Shown: in pieces, positions 1 to 8,521 of the stretch
How positions within the stretch are numbered: the first letter of the stretch is position 1
Layout of the letters: the number at the start of each line of letters is the position of its first letter
DNA from: Siccirubricoccus sp. G192
Lineage (GTDB): Bacteria > Pseudomonadota > Alphaproteobacteria > Acetobacterales > Acetobacteraceae
Length of the DNA: 64,000 nucleotides
Direction: 5' to 3'
Assembly: GCF_019084075.1 (NCBI RefSeq)
Contig: NZ_JAHREN010000001.1
Span: 3,817,501 to 3,881,500, forward strand
Notes under the pieces: model-generated
Told to the model about the DNA's origin: nothing
The model's database searches: none
Seen by the model: only the letters and a program-made list of their open reading frames with translations
Program-made: the position numbers and the translations under genes

Positions 1-678
1 TTCGGGCTGATCCAGGCGCTGGGCCGGCTCGACCTGCCGGCCCTGCCCGTGGAGACCGGCGAGGCGCCGCAGCCGGGCGATACCGCGGTGCTGGCCAGCG
101 CCGGCGGCCGCAAGCACGCGCTGCGCTGCACCGTGGCGGCGCGGCAGGAATTCGCCGGCTATTGGGAATACATGCTGGAGGAGGCGATCTTCACCGCCCC
201 CGCGCATCCCTCCTGGGGCGGGGCGGGGCTGATCGGCGGCGATGGCCGGCTGCTCGGCATCGGCTCATTGGTGATGCAGCAGCAGGACGGCAAGGGCAAG
301 CGGGTCGACCTCAACATGGTGGTGCCGGCCAGCCTGCTGCCGCCGGTGCTGGAGGACATGCTGGCCTATGGCAGGCCGAACCGCCCGGCCCGACCCTGGC
401 TCGGCCTCTATGCCACCGAGGATGAGAAGGGCGTCATCGCCAGTTCCATGGCGCGCGGCGGGCCGGCGCAGAAGGCCGGGCTGCAGGAGGGCGACCGGGT
501 GCTGGCGGTAGGCGGCACCCGCATCAGCGACCTGGCCGGGCTGTGGCGCGCGGTCTGGGCCTCGGGCAGCGCCGGCACCAGGCTGCGGCTGACCATCGGC
601 CGGGAGGCAAGCCCGCGCGAGCTGGTGGTGACCTCGATCGACCGCCGCGCCTTCCTGAAGGCACCCCGGCTGCACTGA
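1..678 (+). CDS. HtrA-like trypsin/PDZ protein, C-terminal part
   Basis: The reading frame is open to the left edge, so the N-terminus lies outside the window; the GTG at 49 is internal. What is visible is the end of a chymotrypsin-fold domain (the segment around PSWGGAGLIG followed by GRLLGIGSL) and then a PDZ domain running roughly from RPWLGLYA to TIGREA, with the GLQEGD/ILAVGG-type core of HtrA/DegP periplasmic proteases. In relatives the nucleophile is a serine in a WSGAAL-like context; here that stretch reads WGGAG, so the protein may be a non-catalytic relative. That comparison is from memory of the family. A chaperone or quality-control role in the envelope is inferred. It ends 83 bases before the next gene. 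Confidence 0.75.
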   Translation, partial: FGLIQALGRLDLPALPVETGEAPQPGDTAVLASAGGRKHALRCTVAARQEFAGYWEYMLEEAIFTAPAHPSWGGAGLIGGDGRLLGIGSLVMQQQDGKGKRVDLNMVVPASLLPPVLEDMLAYGRPNRPARPWLGLYATEDEKGVIASSMARGGPAQKAGLQEGDRVLAVGGTRISDLAGLWRAVWASGSAGTRLRLTIGREASPRELVVTSIDRRAFLKAPRLH

Positions 679-761
679 ATCCCGAGGGGGATGCAACCGC
701 CGCCGCCTGTGCCAGACTGCCCCGACCGGCCAGAGAGCCAAACAGGAAATCGGGGGAGAGG

Positions 762-2444
762 ATGACGGACAGCAATTACAATGTCGGCGACCTGGTGGCG
801 GAATTCCTGTCGCGCATCGGGGTCACCACCTGCTTCGGCATCGTCTCGGTCCACAACATCCCGATGCTGGACGGGATCGGGCGGCGCAACGCCATCCGCT
901 ACGTCATGGCGCGCGGCGAGATGGGGGGGCGCGCATATGGCGGATGCGTATGCCCGCATCTCCGGCCATCTCGGCGTGATGTTCTCCTCCACCGGGCCGG
1001 GGGCCGCGAATACCGTGCCGGGGCTGGTGGAGGCGCAATTCGCGGGCAGCCCGGTGCTGCACATCACCGGCCAGACGGCAACGAAGTTCATCGACCGCGA
1101 CATGGGCACGGTGCATGACGTGCCCGGCCAGACGGCGATGCTTGCGGCCGTGTGCAAATCCGCCTTCCGCATCCGCTCGGCCCAGGAGGCGCTGGGCGTG
1201 CTGACCCGCGCGGCGACCCTGGCGCTGACGCCCCCCCCATGGGACCGGTGAGCGTCGAGGTGCCGATCGACATCCAGCGCACCGTGATCCCCCGCCCCTC
1301 CCTGCTCGACACGCTGGTGCTGCCGGTGCCGCCGCCCCTGCCGCCCTCCGAGGCTGCGCTGGACGAGGCGGCGGAGATCCTGTTGCGGGCGAAGCGGCCC
1401 ATGCTCTGGCTCGGCAATGGCGCGAAATCGGCGCGGGCGGAGGCCATGGCGCTGCTCGATCTCGGCTTCGGCGCCGTGAACTCCTGGAATGGCCGCGGCA
1501 TCATCCCGGAAGACCATCCGATGAGCTTCGGCGGCTTGCAGGGCAATGGCGCGCCGCGCATCCAGGAATTCTACCGGTCCGTGGATGCCATGCTCGTGGT
1601 CGGCAGCCGGCTGCGCGGCCATGAGACGATGGACTTCTCCCTGAAGCTGCCTCAGACGCTGATCCATGTGGATGTGGACCCGCGCGCCAATGGCCGCACC
1701 TATGCCAATACCGCCTTCGTCTGCGGCGATGCGGGCCTGGTGATGGCGGGGCTGGCGAAGCGGCTGAAGGGCCGCATGGCGGTCGATCCCGCCTTCGCCG
1801 ACGAGTTCCAGTCAACCAAGCGCCGCGCGGTGGCGGAATACTGCGACACCCTCGGCCCCTATGCCGAATTTCCGGCGGCGCTGCGTGGCGCCCTGCCGCG
1901 CGATGCGCTCTGGGTGCGCGACATCACCATCAGCAACAGCAGTTGGGGCAACCGGGTGTTCCCGGTGCTCGGCCCGCGCGATGCGGTGCACCCGATCAGT
2001 GCGGCGATCGGGCCGGGCCTGCCCATGGGCATCGGCGCGGCAATGGCGGGAGGGGGCCGCAAGACCGTCGCCATGGTCGGCGATGGCGGCTTCGCGCTGA
2101 ACCAGACCGAGCTCTGGACCGCCGTGCAGGAACGTGCCGAGTTGGTGGTGATGGTGATGAACGACCGCGGCTATGGCGTCATCAAGCATATCCAGGGGGC
2201 GCTGCAGGACGGCCGCATGTTCTTCGGCGACCTGCAGGGACCGGATTTCCAGAAGCTCGCGGCGGTGGCGGGGCTGCCCGCCTTCCGCGTCTCCCGCGCC
2301 GAGGACCTGGCCGCCACCGTGGCGAAGGCGGTGGCGACGCCCGGCCCCTCGCTGATCGAGGTGGACATGACCGCGATCGGCGCCTTCCCGCCCTATGCGC
2401 CCTACAACACCATGGGCATCTATGCGCGGAAGGCGGCGGAATAA
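762..2444 (+). CDS. Thiamine-diphosphate-dependent decarboxylase/ALS-like enzyme (two compensating frameshifts)
   Basis: The protein spans about 560 residues once two frame breaks are corrected. The first is in a run of seven G at 923-929, where six G restores GEMGGAHMADAYAR. The second is in eight C at 1231-1238, where six or nine C restores TPPMGPVSVEVPID. Family marks are the cofactor-activating Glu near residue 53, the central Rossmann-like domain (LWLGNGAKSA, DVDPRANG) and the ThDP/Mg site GDGGFALNQTEL...NDRGYG near residue 440. The fold is shared by acetolactate synthase, benzoylformate decarboxylase and oxalyl-CoA decarboxylase, and the substrate cannot be fixed from sequence. Start: ATG after GGGGGAGAGG. 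The two shifts cancel, which fits homopolymer sequencing errors. With the hydroxy-acid oxidase at 12.9 kb it could form a mandelate-like pair (inference). Confidence 0.75.
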
Positions 2445-2446
2445 GC

Positions 2447-3078
2447 TCAGAACCGCCTGCCGAAGCCGCCGCCGCCACGGCGCCCGCCGTCCTGGTCCTG
2501 CCGGTTCATCTCGCTGCCGGCCAGGGAGGTGGCGAAATTCGCGCTTGGCAGCGGCGGCAGGGCCGCCAGCCGTTGCAGCGTCGCGCCGCCGCCGGCTGTG
2601 AAGAGCGGCGGCGCCAGGATGCGCTCGGCCGCCATGGTATCCCCGACCCGCAGGGCGCGGGAGGCGGCGTAGAGCGCATCCACCACCGCCTGTGGTGGCG
2701 CCGCAGGCGGGATGCCGAGCGCGGCGTGCATCTCTCCCGACCCTTCTGCAATTCAAGCCCGACCACCGGCGAGAAGCCAACCCAGCGCGGGCCGGTTGGG
2801 ATTTCGACCGTCAGATATTCGTATTGCGCGATCGCCTGCGCCGCTTCAGCCGGGTGGCCTGCCAGGCTGGCAGGATTGCCGAAGGCATAGGCAGTGCCGA
2901 TGATTGCCGCCCGGGTCGGGTCGCCGGCGCCCTGCACGGCGTCGGGCGGCAGGGTGACGGAGGGCACCGGCGGCCCCGCCGCGACGCAGCCGGCCAGCAA
3001 CGTGGCGGCGAGCAGCGTGGCGGCCAGCACCGGGCTCCGCAACCCAGGCCCGGCGCAATGGACTGCATGATCGGTCAT
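2447..3078 (-). CDS. Small lipoprotein of unknown function (frameshifted)
   Basis: A signal peptide with a lipobox (LLAGC, cysteine near residue 31) begins at the ATG at 3078. The first reading frame runs through QYEYLTVEIPTGPRW to LELQKG, then is lost near 2735. The coding pattern resumes in another frame (AALGIPPAAPPQ, ALRVGDTMAAERILAPPL, LPPLPSANFATSLAG), ending at 2447. One missing base around the GAGAG at 2733-2740 reunites the two halves into a protein of about 210 residues. No known domain is recognised. It faces the ThDP-enzyme gene tail to tail with only two bases between the stops. Function unknown; envelope location is inferred from the lipobox. Confidence 0.55.
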
Positions 3079-3263
3079 GGTTGTTCCCTGCCCTCTGGCT
3101 GGCGCCAAGCCCCAAGATGGGGTCCACGAAGCGACTCACCGCCGTCACCTCGGCGTGAGCGTGAGAGCAAGCGATGCCGTAGCGGCGCCGTGCCGGTTCG
3201 GGTAAGACCAGCATCGCCGGCCACGGGCGGGGCCGTGCCAAGGATACAAGGGAGGCTGCCGGA

Positions 3264-4223
3264 ATGCGGATGCTTCATGGCCTGCTGGCGCTGCTGTTGC
3301 TTGCCGCCCCGGCGACGGCCCAGGATTGGCCGACGAAGCCGGTGCGGCTGGTCGTGCCCTTCCCGCCCGGCAGCATCAGCGACGCCATCGCCCGCATGGT
3401 ATCGGACCGGCTGGCAGGGCCGCTCGGCCAACGCCTGGTGGTGGACAACCGCGGCGGCGCCGCCGGCAATATCGGCACCGAGCACGTCGCGCGCGCGGAG
3501 CCGGATGGCTACACTTTCGGCCTGGCCTCCTCAGGCACCCATGCCGCCAATCTCGCCCTGTACCGCAACTTAGGCTATGATCCGTTGCGCGACTTCGACC
3601 CTGTCATCGGGCTGGTGCGGGTACCGAACATGCTGGTGGTGCGCAATGCGCTGCCGGCGACCAGCGTGCAGGAATTCATCGCCTATGCGAAGGCGCGGCC
3701 GGGCGAGGTCACCTATGGCTCCATCGGCAATGGCAGCAGCCAGCACCTGGCGGGCACGCAGTTCGAACACCTCACGGGCCTCCGCCTGACGCATGTGCCC
3801 TATCGCGCCGTGCCGCCGGTGATCCTGGACATGACCGGCGACCGGCTCGATGCCAGTTTCCAGCTGGTGCCGAATGTGGTGGAGCAGGTGCGGTCCGGGC
3901 AGATCCGGGCGCTGGCCGTCGCCACCCCCGCGCGCCTGCCAGCCCTGCCTGACGTGCCGACCATGGCCGAGGCGGGGGTGAGCGGCTTCGAGACGGCGGG
4001 CTGGTTCGGCATCGTCGCGCCGCGCGGCACGCCACCGGCGGCGGTGGAGCGCCTGGCGCGGGAGGTCGCGGCGGTGCTGGCCGACAGGGACATGCGGCAA
4101 AGGCTCGCCGGCATGGGGGCGGAGCCGATGCCCTTGCCGCCGGCCGAGTTCCGCGCCTTCATCACAGCGGAGATCCCGCGCTGGCGCGACATCGTCCGCG
4201 CCTCCGGGGCGCAGCTCGACTGA
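3264..4223 (+). CDS. Bug-family periplasmic solute receptor (TctC-like)
   Basis: This 319-residue protein has a cleavable signal peptide (LLALLLLAAPATAQ) and the hallmarks of the Bug/TctC family. These are WPTKPVRLVVPFPPG at the mature N-terminus, VDNRGGAAGNIGTE, a YGSIGNGSS-type loop and VPTMAEAGVSGFE near the C-terminus. Bug proteins bind carboxylates, aromatic acids or similar anions for tripartite tricarboxylate transporters. No tctA/tctB membrane genes lie nearby, so it is an orphan receptor. It has a good ribosome site (GGGAGG), sits just ahead of the molybdenum hydroxylase operon and is co-oriented with it. A role in capturing the substrate of that pathway, perhaps furoate, is inferred from position only. 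Confidence 0.9.
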   Translation: MRMLHGLLALLLLAAPATAQDWPTKPVRLVVPFPPGSISDAIARMVSDRLAGPLGQRLVVDNRGGAAGNIGTEHVARAEPDGYTFGLASSGTHAANLALYRNLGYDPLRDFDPVIGLVRVPNMLVVRNALPATSVQEFIAYAKARPGEVTYGSIGNGSSQHLAGTQFEHLTGLRLTHVPYRAVPPVILDMTGDRLDASFQLVPNVVEQVRSGQIRALAVATPARLPALPDVPTMAEAGVSGFETAGWFGIVAPRGTPPAAVERLAREVAAVLADRDMRQRLAGMGAEPMPLPPAEFRAFITAEIPRWRDIVRASGAQLD

Positions 4224-4242
4224 TACAGGCGGGGAGGCTCGG

Positions 4243-7200
4243 CTGGATACGCAGGCGAAGCAATCGGGCTGGGTCGGGCAGTCCCTGCCACGGGTCGAGG
4301 ATGCCGCGCTGCTCACCGGCCGTGGCCGCTACATGGATGATTGCGGCACCCCGCCCGGCACGCTGCACGCCGCCATCCTGCGCTCGCCGCATGCCCATGC
4401 GCTGATCGAACGCGTGGAAGTGGAGCGCGCGCGCGCCCTGCCCGGCGTCGCCGCGGTGCTGACCGGCGCCGATATCCAGGCGCTGACCAGCAGCCTGGTG
4501 GTGGGCGTGAAGGCGCCGATGGAATGCTGGCCGATCGCTGCCGACCGCGTGCGTTATGTCGGCGAGCCGGTGGCGGTGGTGGTAGCGCGGGACCGCTACC
4601 TGGCGGAGGACGCGCTCGACCTGATCGAGATCCGCTACGCGCCGCTGCCCGCCGTGGTGGCGCCGCGTGCGGCGCTGGAGCCGGATGCGCCGGTGCTGCA
4701 TGCCGGGCTCCAAGGCAATCTCGCCAGCGACCGCAGCTTCCGCTACGGCGACCCGGAGGCCGCCTTCGCCGCGGCGCCGCACCGGATTGCGGTGGAGATC
4801 GACTATCCGCGCAACGCCTGCACGCCGATCGAGACCTATGGCGTGGTGGCGGAATACGAGCCCGGCGCCGATGCCTATGACGTGCTGGCGAATTTCCAGG
4901 GCCCCTTCAGCATCCACGCGGTGATCGCGCGCGCGCTGCGGGTGCCGGGCAACCGGCTGCGGCTGCGCACCCCGCCGGACTCGGGCGGCAGCTTCGGCGT
5001 GAAGCAGGGGGTGTTTCCCTATATCGTGCTGATCGCCGCCGCGGCACGCGTGGCGGGCCGCCCGGTGAAATGGATCGAGGACCGGCTGGAGCATCTGGCG
5101 GCCTCCTCGGTCGCCACCAACCGTGCGACGCGGCTGGCGGCGGCGGTGGAGGCGGATGGCCGCATCACCGCGCTCGACTGGGACCAGATCGAGGATTGCG
5201 GCGCGCATCTCCGGGCGCCGGAACCGGCCACACTGTATCGCATGCATGGCAACATGACCGGCGCCTATACGGTGCGGCATGTCGCCATCCGCAACCGCGT
5301 GGTGCTGACCAACAAGGCGCCGACCGGGCTCAACCGCGGCTTCGGCGGGCCGCAGGTCTATTTTGCGCTGGAACGGCTGGTGCAGCGGATCGCGCTGGAA
5401 TTGCGCCTCGATCCGCTGGAGGTCCTCCGCCGCAACCTGGTGCCGGCGTCGGCGATGCCCTACCGCACCGCCAGCGGCGCGCTGCTCGATTCCGGCGACT
5501 ACCGCGCGGCGCTGGAGGCGGCGCTGGCCGGGGGCGGCCATGCGGAACTGCTGGCGCGGCGCGATGCGGCGCGGGCGGAGGGGCGGCTCTATGGCATCGG
5601 TTATACCGCCGTGGTGGAGCCGAGCGTCTCCAATATGGGCTATATCTCCGCGGTGCTGACGCCGGCGGAGCGGCAGCGGGCCGGGCCGAAGAACGGCGCG
5701 CAGGCGACGGCGACGATCAACCTCGACCCGGTCGGTTCGGCGACGGTGCATGTTGCCTCGACCCCGCAAGGCCAGGGGCATCGCACGGTGCTGGCGCAGG
5801 TGGTGGCGGATGAGCTTGGCCTGCACCCGCAGGATGTGCGGGTGGTGACGGAGATGGACACGGCGAAGGACGCCTGGTCCATTGCCTCGGGCAATTACGC
5901 CAGCCGCTTCGCACCGGCGGTGGCAGGGGTGACGAAGCTCGCGGCGGAGCGCTTGCGCGGGCGGCTCGCGCGTATCGCCGCGTCGCAGTTGAATGTGGCG
6001 ACGGAGGATGTGGTTTTCGCCGGCGGCCGCATCTTCGCGCGCGGCAATCCAGACAATGCCCTGCCCTTCGCCCGTGTCGCCTCCGCCAGCCACTGGGCGC
6101 CTGGCACGCTGCCCGCCGATATGGACCAGGCAGTGCGCGAGACGGCGTATTGGACACCCCCGGAACTCACCGCGCCGGATGAGGCTGATGCGGTGAACTC
6201 CTCGCTCTGCCACGGCTTCATCTTCGATTTCTGCGGGGTGGAGGTGGACCGCACCACCGGCCAGGTGCGGATCGACCGCTATGTCACCATGCATGATTGC
6301 GGCCGCGTGCTGCATCCCGGCATGGTCGCCGGCCAGGTGACGGGCGGCTTCGCGCATGCGCTCGGTGCCGCGCTGTTCGAGGAGCATAGCTACGGCGCGG
6401 ATGGCAGCTTCGCCACCGGCACCTTCGCCGACTACCTGGTGCCCACCGCGATGGAAGTACCGGAGCCGGTGACCCTGCATCACGAGACTCCCTCCCCCTT
6501 CACGCCGCTCGGCGCCAAGGGGGTGGGCGAGGGCAATTGCATGTCCACCCCCGTGTGCATCGCCAATGCAGTGGCGGATGCGCTGGGCCTCAAGGATGTG
6601 ACCCTGCCGCTGCTGCCGGCACGGCTGGCGGCACATATCCATGGCCCAGAAGCGGCGCGGCCAGGCGGCGGCGCCGTGCCTGTTGCGGGCGGGCGGCAAT
6701 TGTTCGGCGAGGGCAGCGCCATGGTCGCCGCGCCGCGGGAGCGAGTCTGGGCCATGCTGCTCGACCCCACCACCCTGGCGGCGGTGGTGCCTGGCGCGCA
6801 TGACGTGCAGCGGGTCTCGGAGACGGAATTCCGGGCGGAGGTCACGCTGGGAGTCGGACCGGTGAAAGGCCGGTATCGCGTGGCGCTGACCCTCTCGGAT
6901 CTGGATGCGCCGCAGGCGGTGACGCTCAGCGGCGGTGCCGAGGGCGCGCTCGGCTTCGGCCGCGGCACCGGCCGCGTCACCCTGGCGGAGGATGGGCCGG
7001 AACGCACGCGCATCGGCTACCGCTACGAGGCGGAGATCGGCGGCAAGGTGGCCAGCATCGCCGGCCGACTGCTGGATGGCGCAGCGCGGCTGGTGATCCG
7101 GCAGTTCTTCGCCGCCCTCGCCGCGCATGCCGGCGGTGGCAGCGCCCCGCGCGAGGGGATTTTCGCCCGGTTGCTGCGGCTGCTCGGCTGGCGCCGATGA
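4243..7200 (+). CDS. Molybdenum hydroxylase large subunit with fused CoxG-like SRPBCC domain (HmfA-like)
   Basis: Large (molybdopterin) subunit of the xanthine dehydrogenase/CO dehydrogenase family, predicted to hydroxylate an aromatic or furoyl-CoA ring. The conserved N-terminus GQSLPRVEDAALLTGRGRY is encoded upstream of the first ATG (4333). The start is therefore probably the CTG at 4243, five bases after GGGGAGG, giving about 985 residues. The active-site loop reads NRGFGGPQ without the cysteine of true CO dehydrogenase, and the catalytic Glu lies in GAKGVGEG near residue 763. The last 150 residues (from about 827: VAAPRERVWAMLLDP) are an SRPBCC domain like CoxG, normally a separate protein. 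It overlaps the FAD subunit by four bases. The 2-furoyl-CoA assignment rests on gene order; other aromatic CoA substrates remain possible. Confidence 0.85.
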   Translation: MDTQAKQSGWVGQSLPRVEDAALLTGRGRYMDDCGTPPGTLHAAILRSPHAHALIERVEVERARALPGVAAVLTGADIQALTSSLVVGVKAPMECWPIAADRVRYVGEPVAVVVARDRYLAEDALDLIEIRYAPLPAVVAPRAALEPDAPVLHAGLQGNLASDRSFRYGDPEAAFAAAPHRIAVEIDYPRNACTPIETYGVVAEYEPGADAYDVLANFQGPFSIHAVIARALRVPGNRLRLRTPPDSGGSFGVKQGVFPYIVLIAAAARVAGRPVKWIEDRLEHLAASSVATNRATRLAAAVEADGRITALDWDQIEDCGAHLRAPEPATLYRMHGNMTGAYTVRHVAIRNRVVLTNKAPTGLNRGFGGPQVYFALERLVQRIALELRLDPLEVLRRNLVPASAMPYRTASGALLDSGDYRAALEAALAGGGHAELLARRDAARAEGRLYGIGYTAVVEPSVSNMGYISAVLTPAERQRAGPKNGAQATATINLDPVGSATVHVASTPQGQGHRTVLAQVVADELGLHPQDVRVVTEMDTAKDAWSIASGNYASRFAPAVAGVTKLAAERLRGRLARIAASQLNVATEDVVFAGGRIFARGNPDNALPFARVASASHWAPGTLPADMDQAVRETAYWTPPELTAPDEADAVNSSLCHGFIFDFCGVEVDRTTGQVRIDRYVTMHDCGRVLHPGMVAGQVTGGFAHALGAALFEEHSYGADGSFATGTFADYLVPTAMEVPEPVTLHHETPSPFTPLGAKGVGEGNCMSTPVCIANAVADALGLKDVTLPLLPARLAAHIHGPEAARPGGGAVPVAGGRQLFGEGSAMVAAPRERVWAMLLDPTTLAAVVPGAHDVQRVSETEFRAEVTLGVGPVKGRYRVALTLSDLDAPQAVTLSGGAEGALGFGRGTGRVTLAEDGPERTRIGYRYEAEIGGKVASIAGRLLDGAARLVIRQFFAALAAHAGGGSAPREGIFARLLRLLGWRR

Positions 7201-8024
7201 AGCCAGCGCCCTTCGACTATCTGCGCGCCGAGACGCTGGAGGAGGCGCTGGAGGCGCTGCACCAGGCGGGGACGGAGGCGCGGGTGCTGGCCGGTGGGCA
7301 ATCCCTCCTGCCTATGCTGAACATGCGGCTGGCGCGACCGGCGCTGCTGGTGGATATCATGCCTATCGCCGCGCTGCGCGAGGTGGCCGATGCGGCGGGG
7401 GCGCTGCGGATCGGCGCCGGCATCCGCCAGGCGGCATTGCAGGCTCGGCCCGGGCTAGCGCGGCAGCAGCCGCTGCTGGCCGCAGCCCTGCCCTGGGTGG
7501 GTCATGCCCAGACGCGCAGCCGCGGCACGCTTTGCGGCTCGGTCGCGCATGCCGATCCCAGTGCGGAAATCCCGCTGGTGCTGGTGGCGATGGGGGGCCA
7601 TGTGCATCTCCGCTCCCGGCGCGGCGCACGGCGCGTGGCGGCGGAGGAATTCTTCACCGGCATGATGGCGACCACGCGGGCGGAGGAGGAAATGATCGAA
7701 GCCATCACCCTGCCCCATGCGGCGCCAGACAGCGGCCATGCGTTCCGCGAGGTCGGCCGCCGGCATGGCGACTTCGCCATCACCGCCTGCGCCGCGGTGG
7801 TGGACGCGCGCTCGGCCAGGCTGGCCGTGGGCGGAGTCGCGGACCGCCCAGTCGCACGGGCCCTTCCCCTGCCTAGTGACCCGGCGCTGGAGGATGCGCT
7901 GGAGCAATTCGCCTGGTCGCTGGAGGCACGCGACGACCTGCACGCCACCGCCGCCTATCGCCGCCACTTGGTGCGCCGCCTCGGCCGCGCCGTGCTGGAG
8001 GAAGCCGCCGCATGCCGCGCCTGA
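7197..8024 (+). CDS. FAD-binding subunit of molybdenum hydroxylase (CoxM/HmfB-like)
   Basis: This 275-residue medium subunit passes electrons from the 2Fe-2S subunit to FAD. The N-terminal domain carries the FAD motifs of the family: LAGGQSLLPMLNMRLARP near residue 30 and the second loop SRGTLCGSVAHADPSAE near residue 105. The C-terminal CODH-type domain follows (FREVGRRHGDFAITA). Length is normal. The start codon overlaps the large-subunit stop (ATGA), and the gene overlaps the small subunit by 13 bases, so the three subunits are translationally coupled. Order large-medium-small differs from the medium-small-large order of classical cox operons and matches hmfABC. Confidence 0.9.
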   Translation: MKPAPFDYLRAETLEEALEALHQAGTEARVLAGGQSLLPMLNMRLARPALLVDIMPIAALREVADAAGALRIGAGIRQAALQARPGLARQQPLLAAALPWVGHAQTRSRGTLCGSVAHADPSAEIPLVLVAMGGHVHLRSRRGARRVAAEEFFTGMMATTRAEEEMIEAITLPHAAPDSGHAFREVGRRHGDFAITACAAVVDARSARLAVGGVADRPVARALPLPSDPALEDALEQFAWSLEARDDLHATAAYRRHLVRRLGRAVLEEAAACRA

Positions 8025-8521
8025 AGGCCGGGCAGCGCCACTGGCTGCACCTCACCCTGAACGGAAAGGCGGTGGAGGGCGAGGCGGAGCCGCGCCTGCT
8101 GCTCTCGGATTTCCTGCGGTACGAACTCGGCGCGACGGGCACGCATGTCGGCTGCGAGCACGGCGTCTGTGGTGCCTGCACGGTGCAGATCGACGGTGCC
8201 CCGGCACGCGCCTGCTTGACGCTCGCGGTGCAGATGGAAGGCGCGGCAATCCGCACGGTGGAGGGGTTGGCGCCGGCGCCGGACCGGCTCTCCATTCTAC
8301 AGGAGGCGTTCCGCGAGCATCACGGGCTGCAATGCGGCTTCTGCACGCCAGGCATCCTGATGTCGCTCGACGCCTTCCTGCGCGAGCATCGGCGCCCGAA
8401 CGAGGCTGCCTTGCGGGAGGTGCTGTCCGGCCATCTCTGCCGCTGCACCGGCTATGCGCCGATCCTGCGCGCCGCGCTGGCGGCCGCCGAACGGCTTGCG
8501 AAGGAGGCGGGGGATGCTTGA
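8012..8521 (+). CDS. 2Fe-2S subunit of molybdenum hydroxylase (CoxS/HmfC-like)
   Basis: The 169-residue small subunit carries two 2Fe-2S clusters. The plant-ferredoxin-type cluster ligands are in GCEHGVCGACTVQ with a fourth Cys at RACL. The second, alpha-helical domain has CGFCTPG and CRCTGY. Both sets are complete, so the electron relay should be functional. It overlaps the FAD subunit gene upstream and the CoA-ligase gene downstream (start at 8514), making it the middle gene of a coupled operon. The protein lacks a twin-arginine signal, so a cytoplasmic complex is expected. Confidence 0.93.
   Translation: MPRLKAGQRHWLHLTLNGKAVEGEAEPRLLLSDFLRYELGATGTHVGCEHGVCGACTVQIDGAPARACLTLAVQMEGAAIRTVEGLAPAPDRLSILQEAFREHHGLQCGFCTPGILMSLDAFLREHRRPNEAALREVLSGHLCRCTGYAPILRAALAAAERLAKEAGDA

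Noticed and set aside
408..1667. 419-codon minus-strand frame across the ThDP-enzyme gene
   Set aside because: It exists only because of high G+C; the plus strand carries the conserved enzyme once two homopolymer errors are allowed for.
4162..7128. 988-codon open frame on the minus strand
   Set aside because: Exact antisense shadow of the hydroxylase large subunit; histidine/arginine-rich composition and no family motifs.
4243..8521. True carbon monoxide dehydrogenase
   Set aside because: The active-site loop reads NRGFGGPQ and lacks the Mo-Cu-binding cysteine of form I CO dehydrogenase; subunit order and the ligase/hydratase neighbours also differ.
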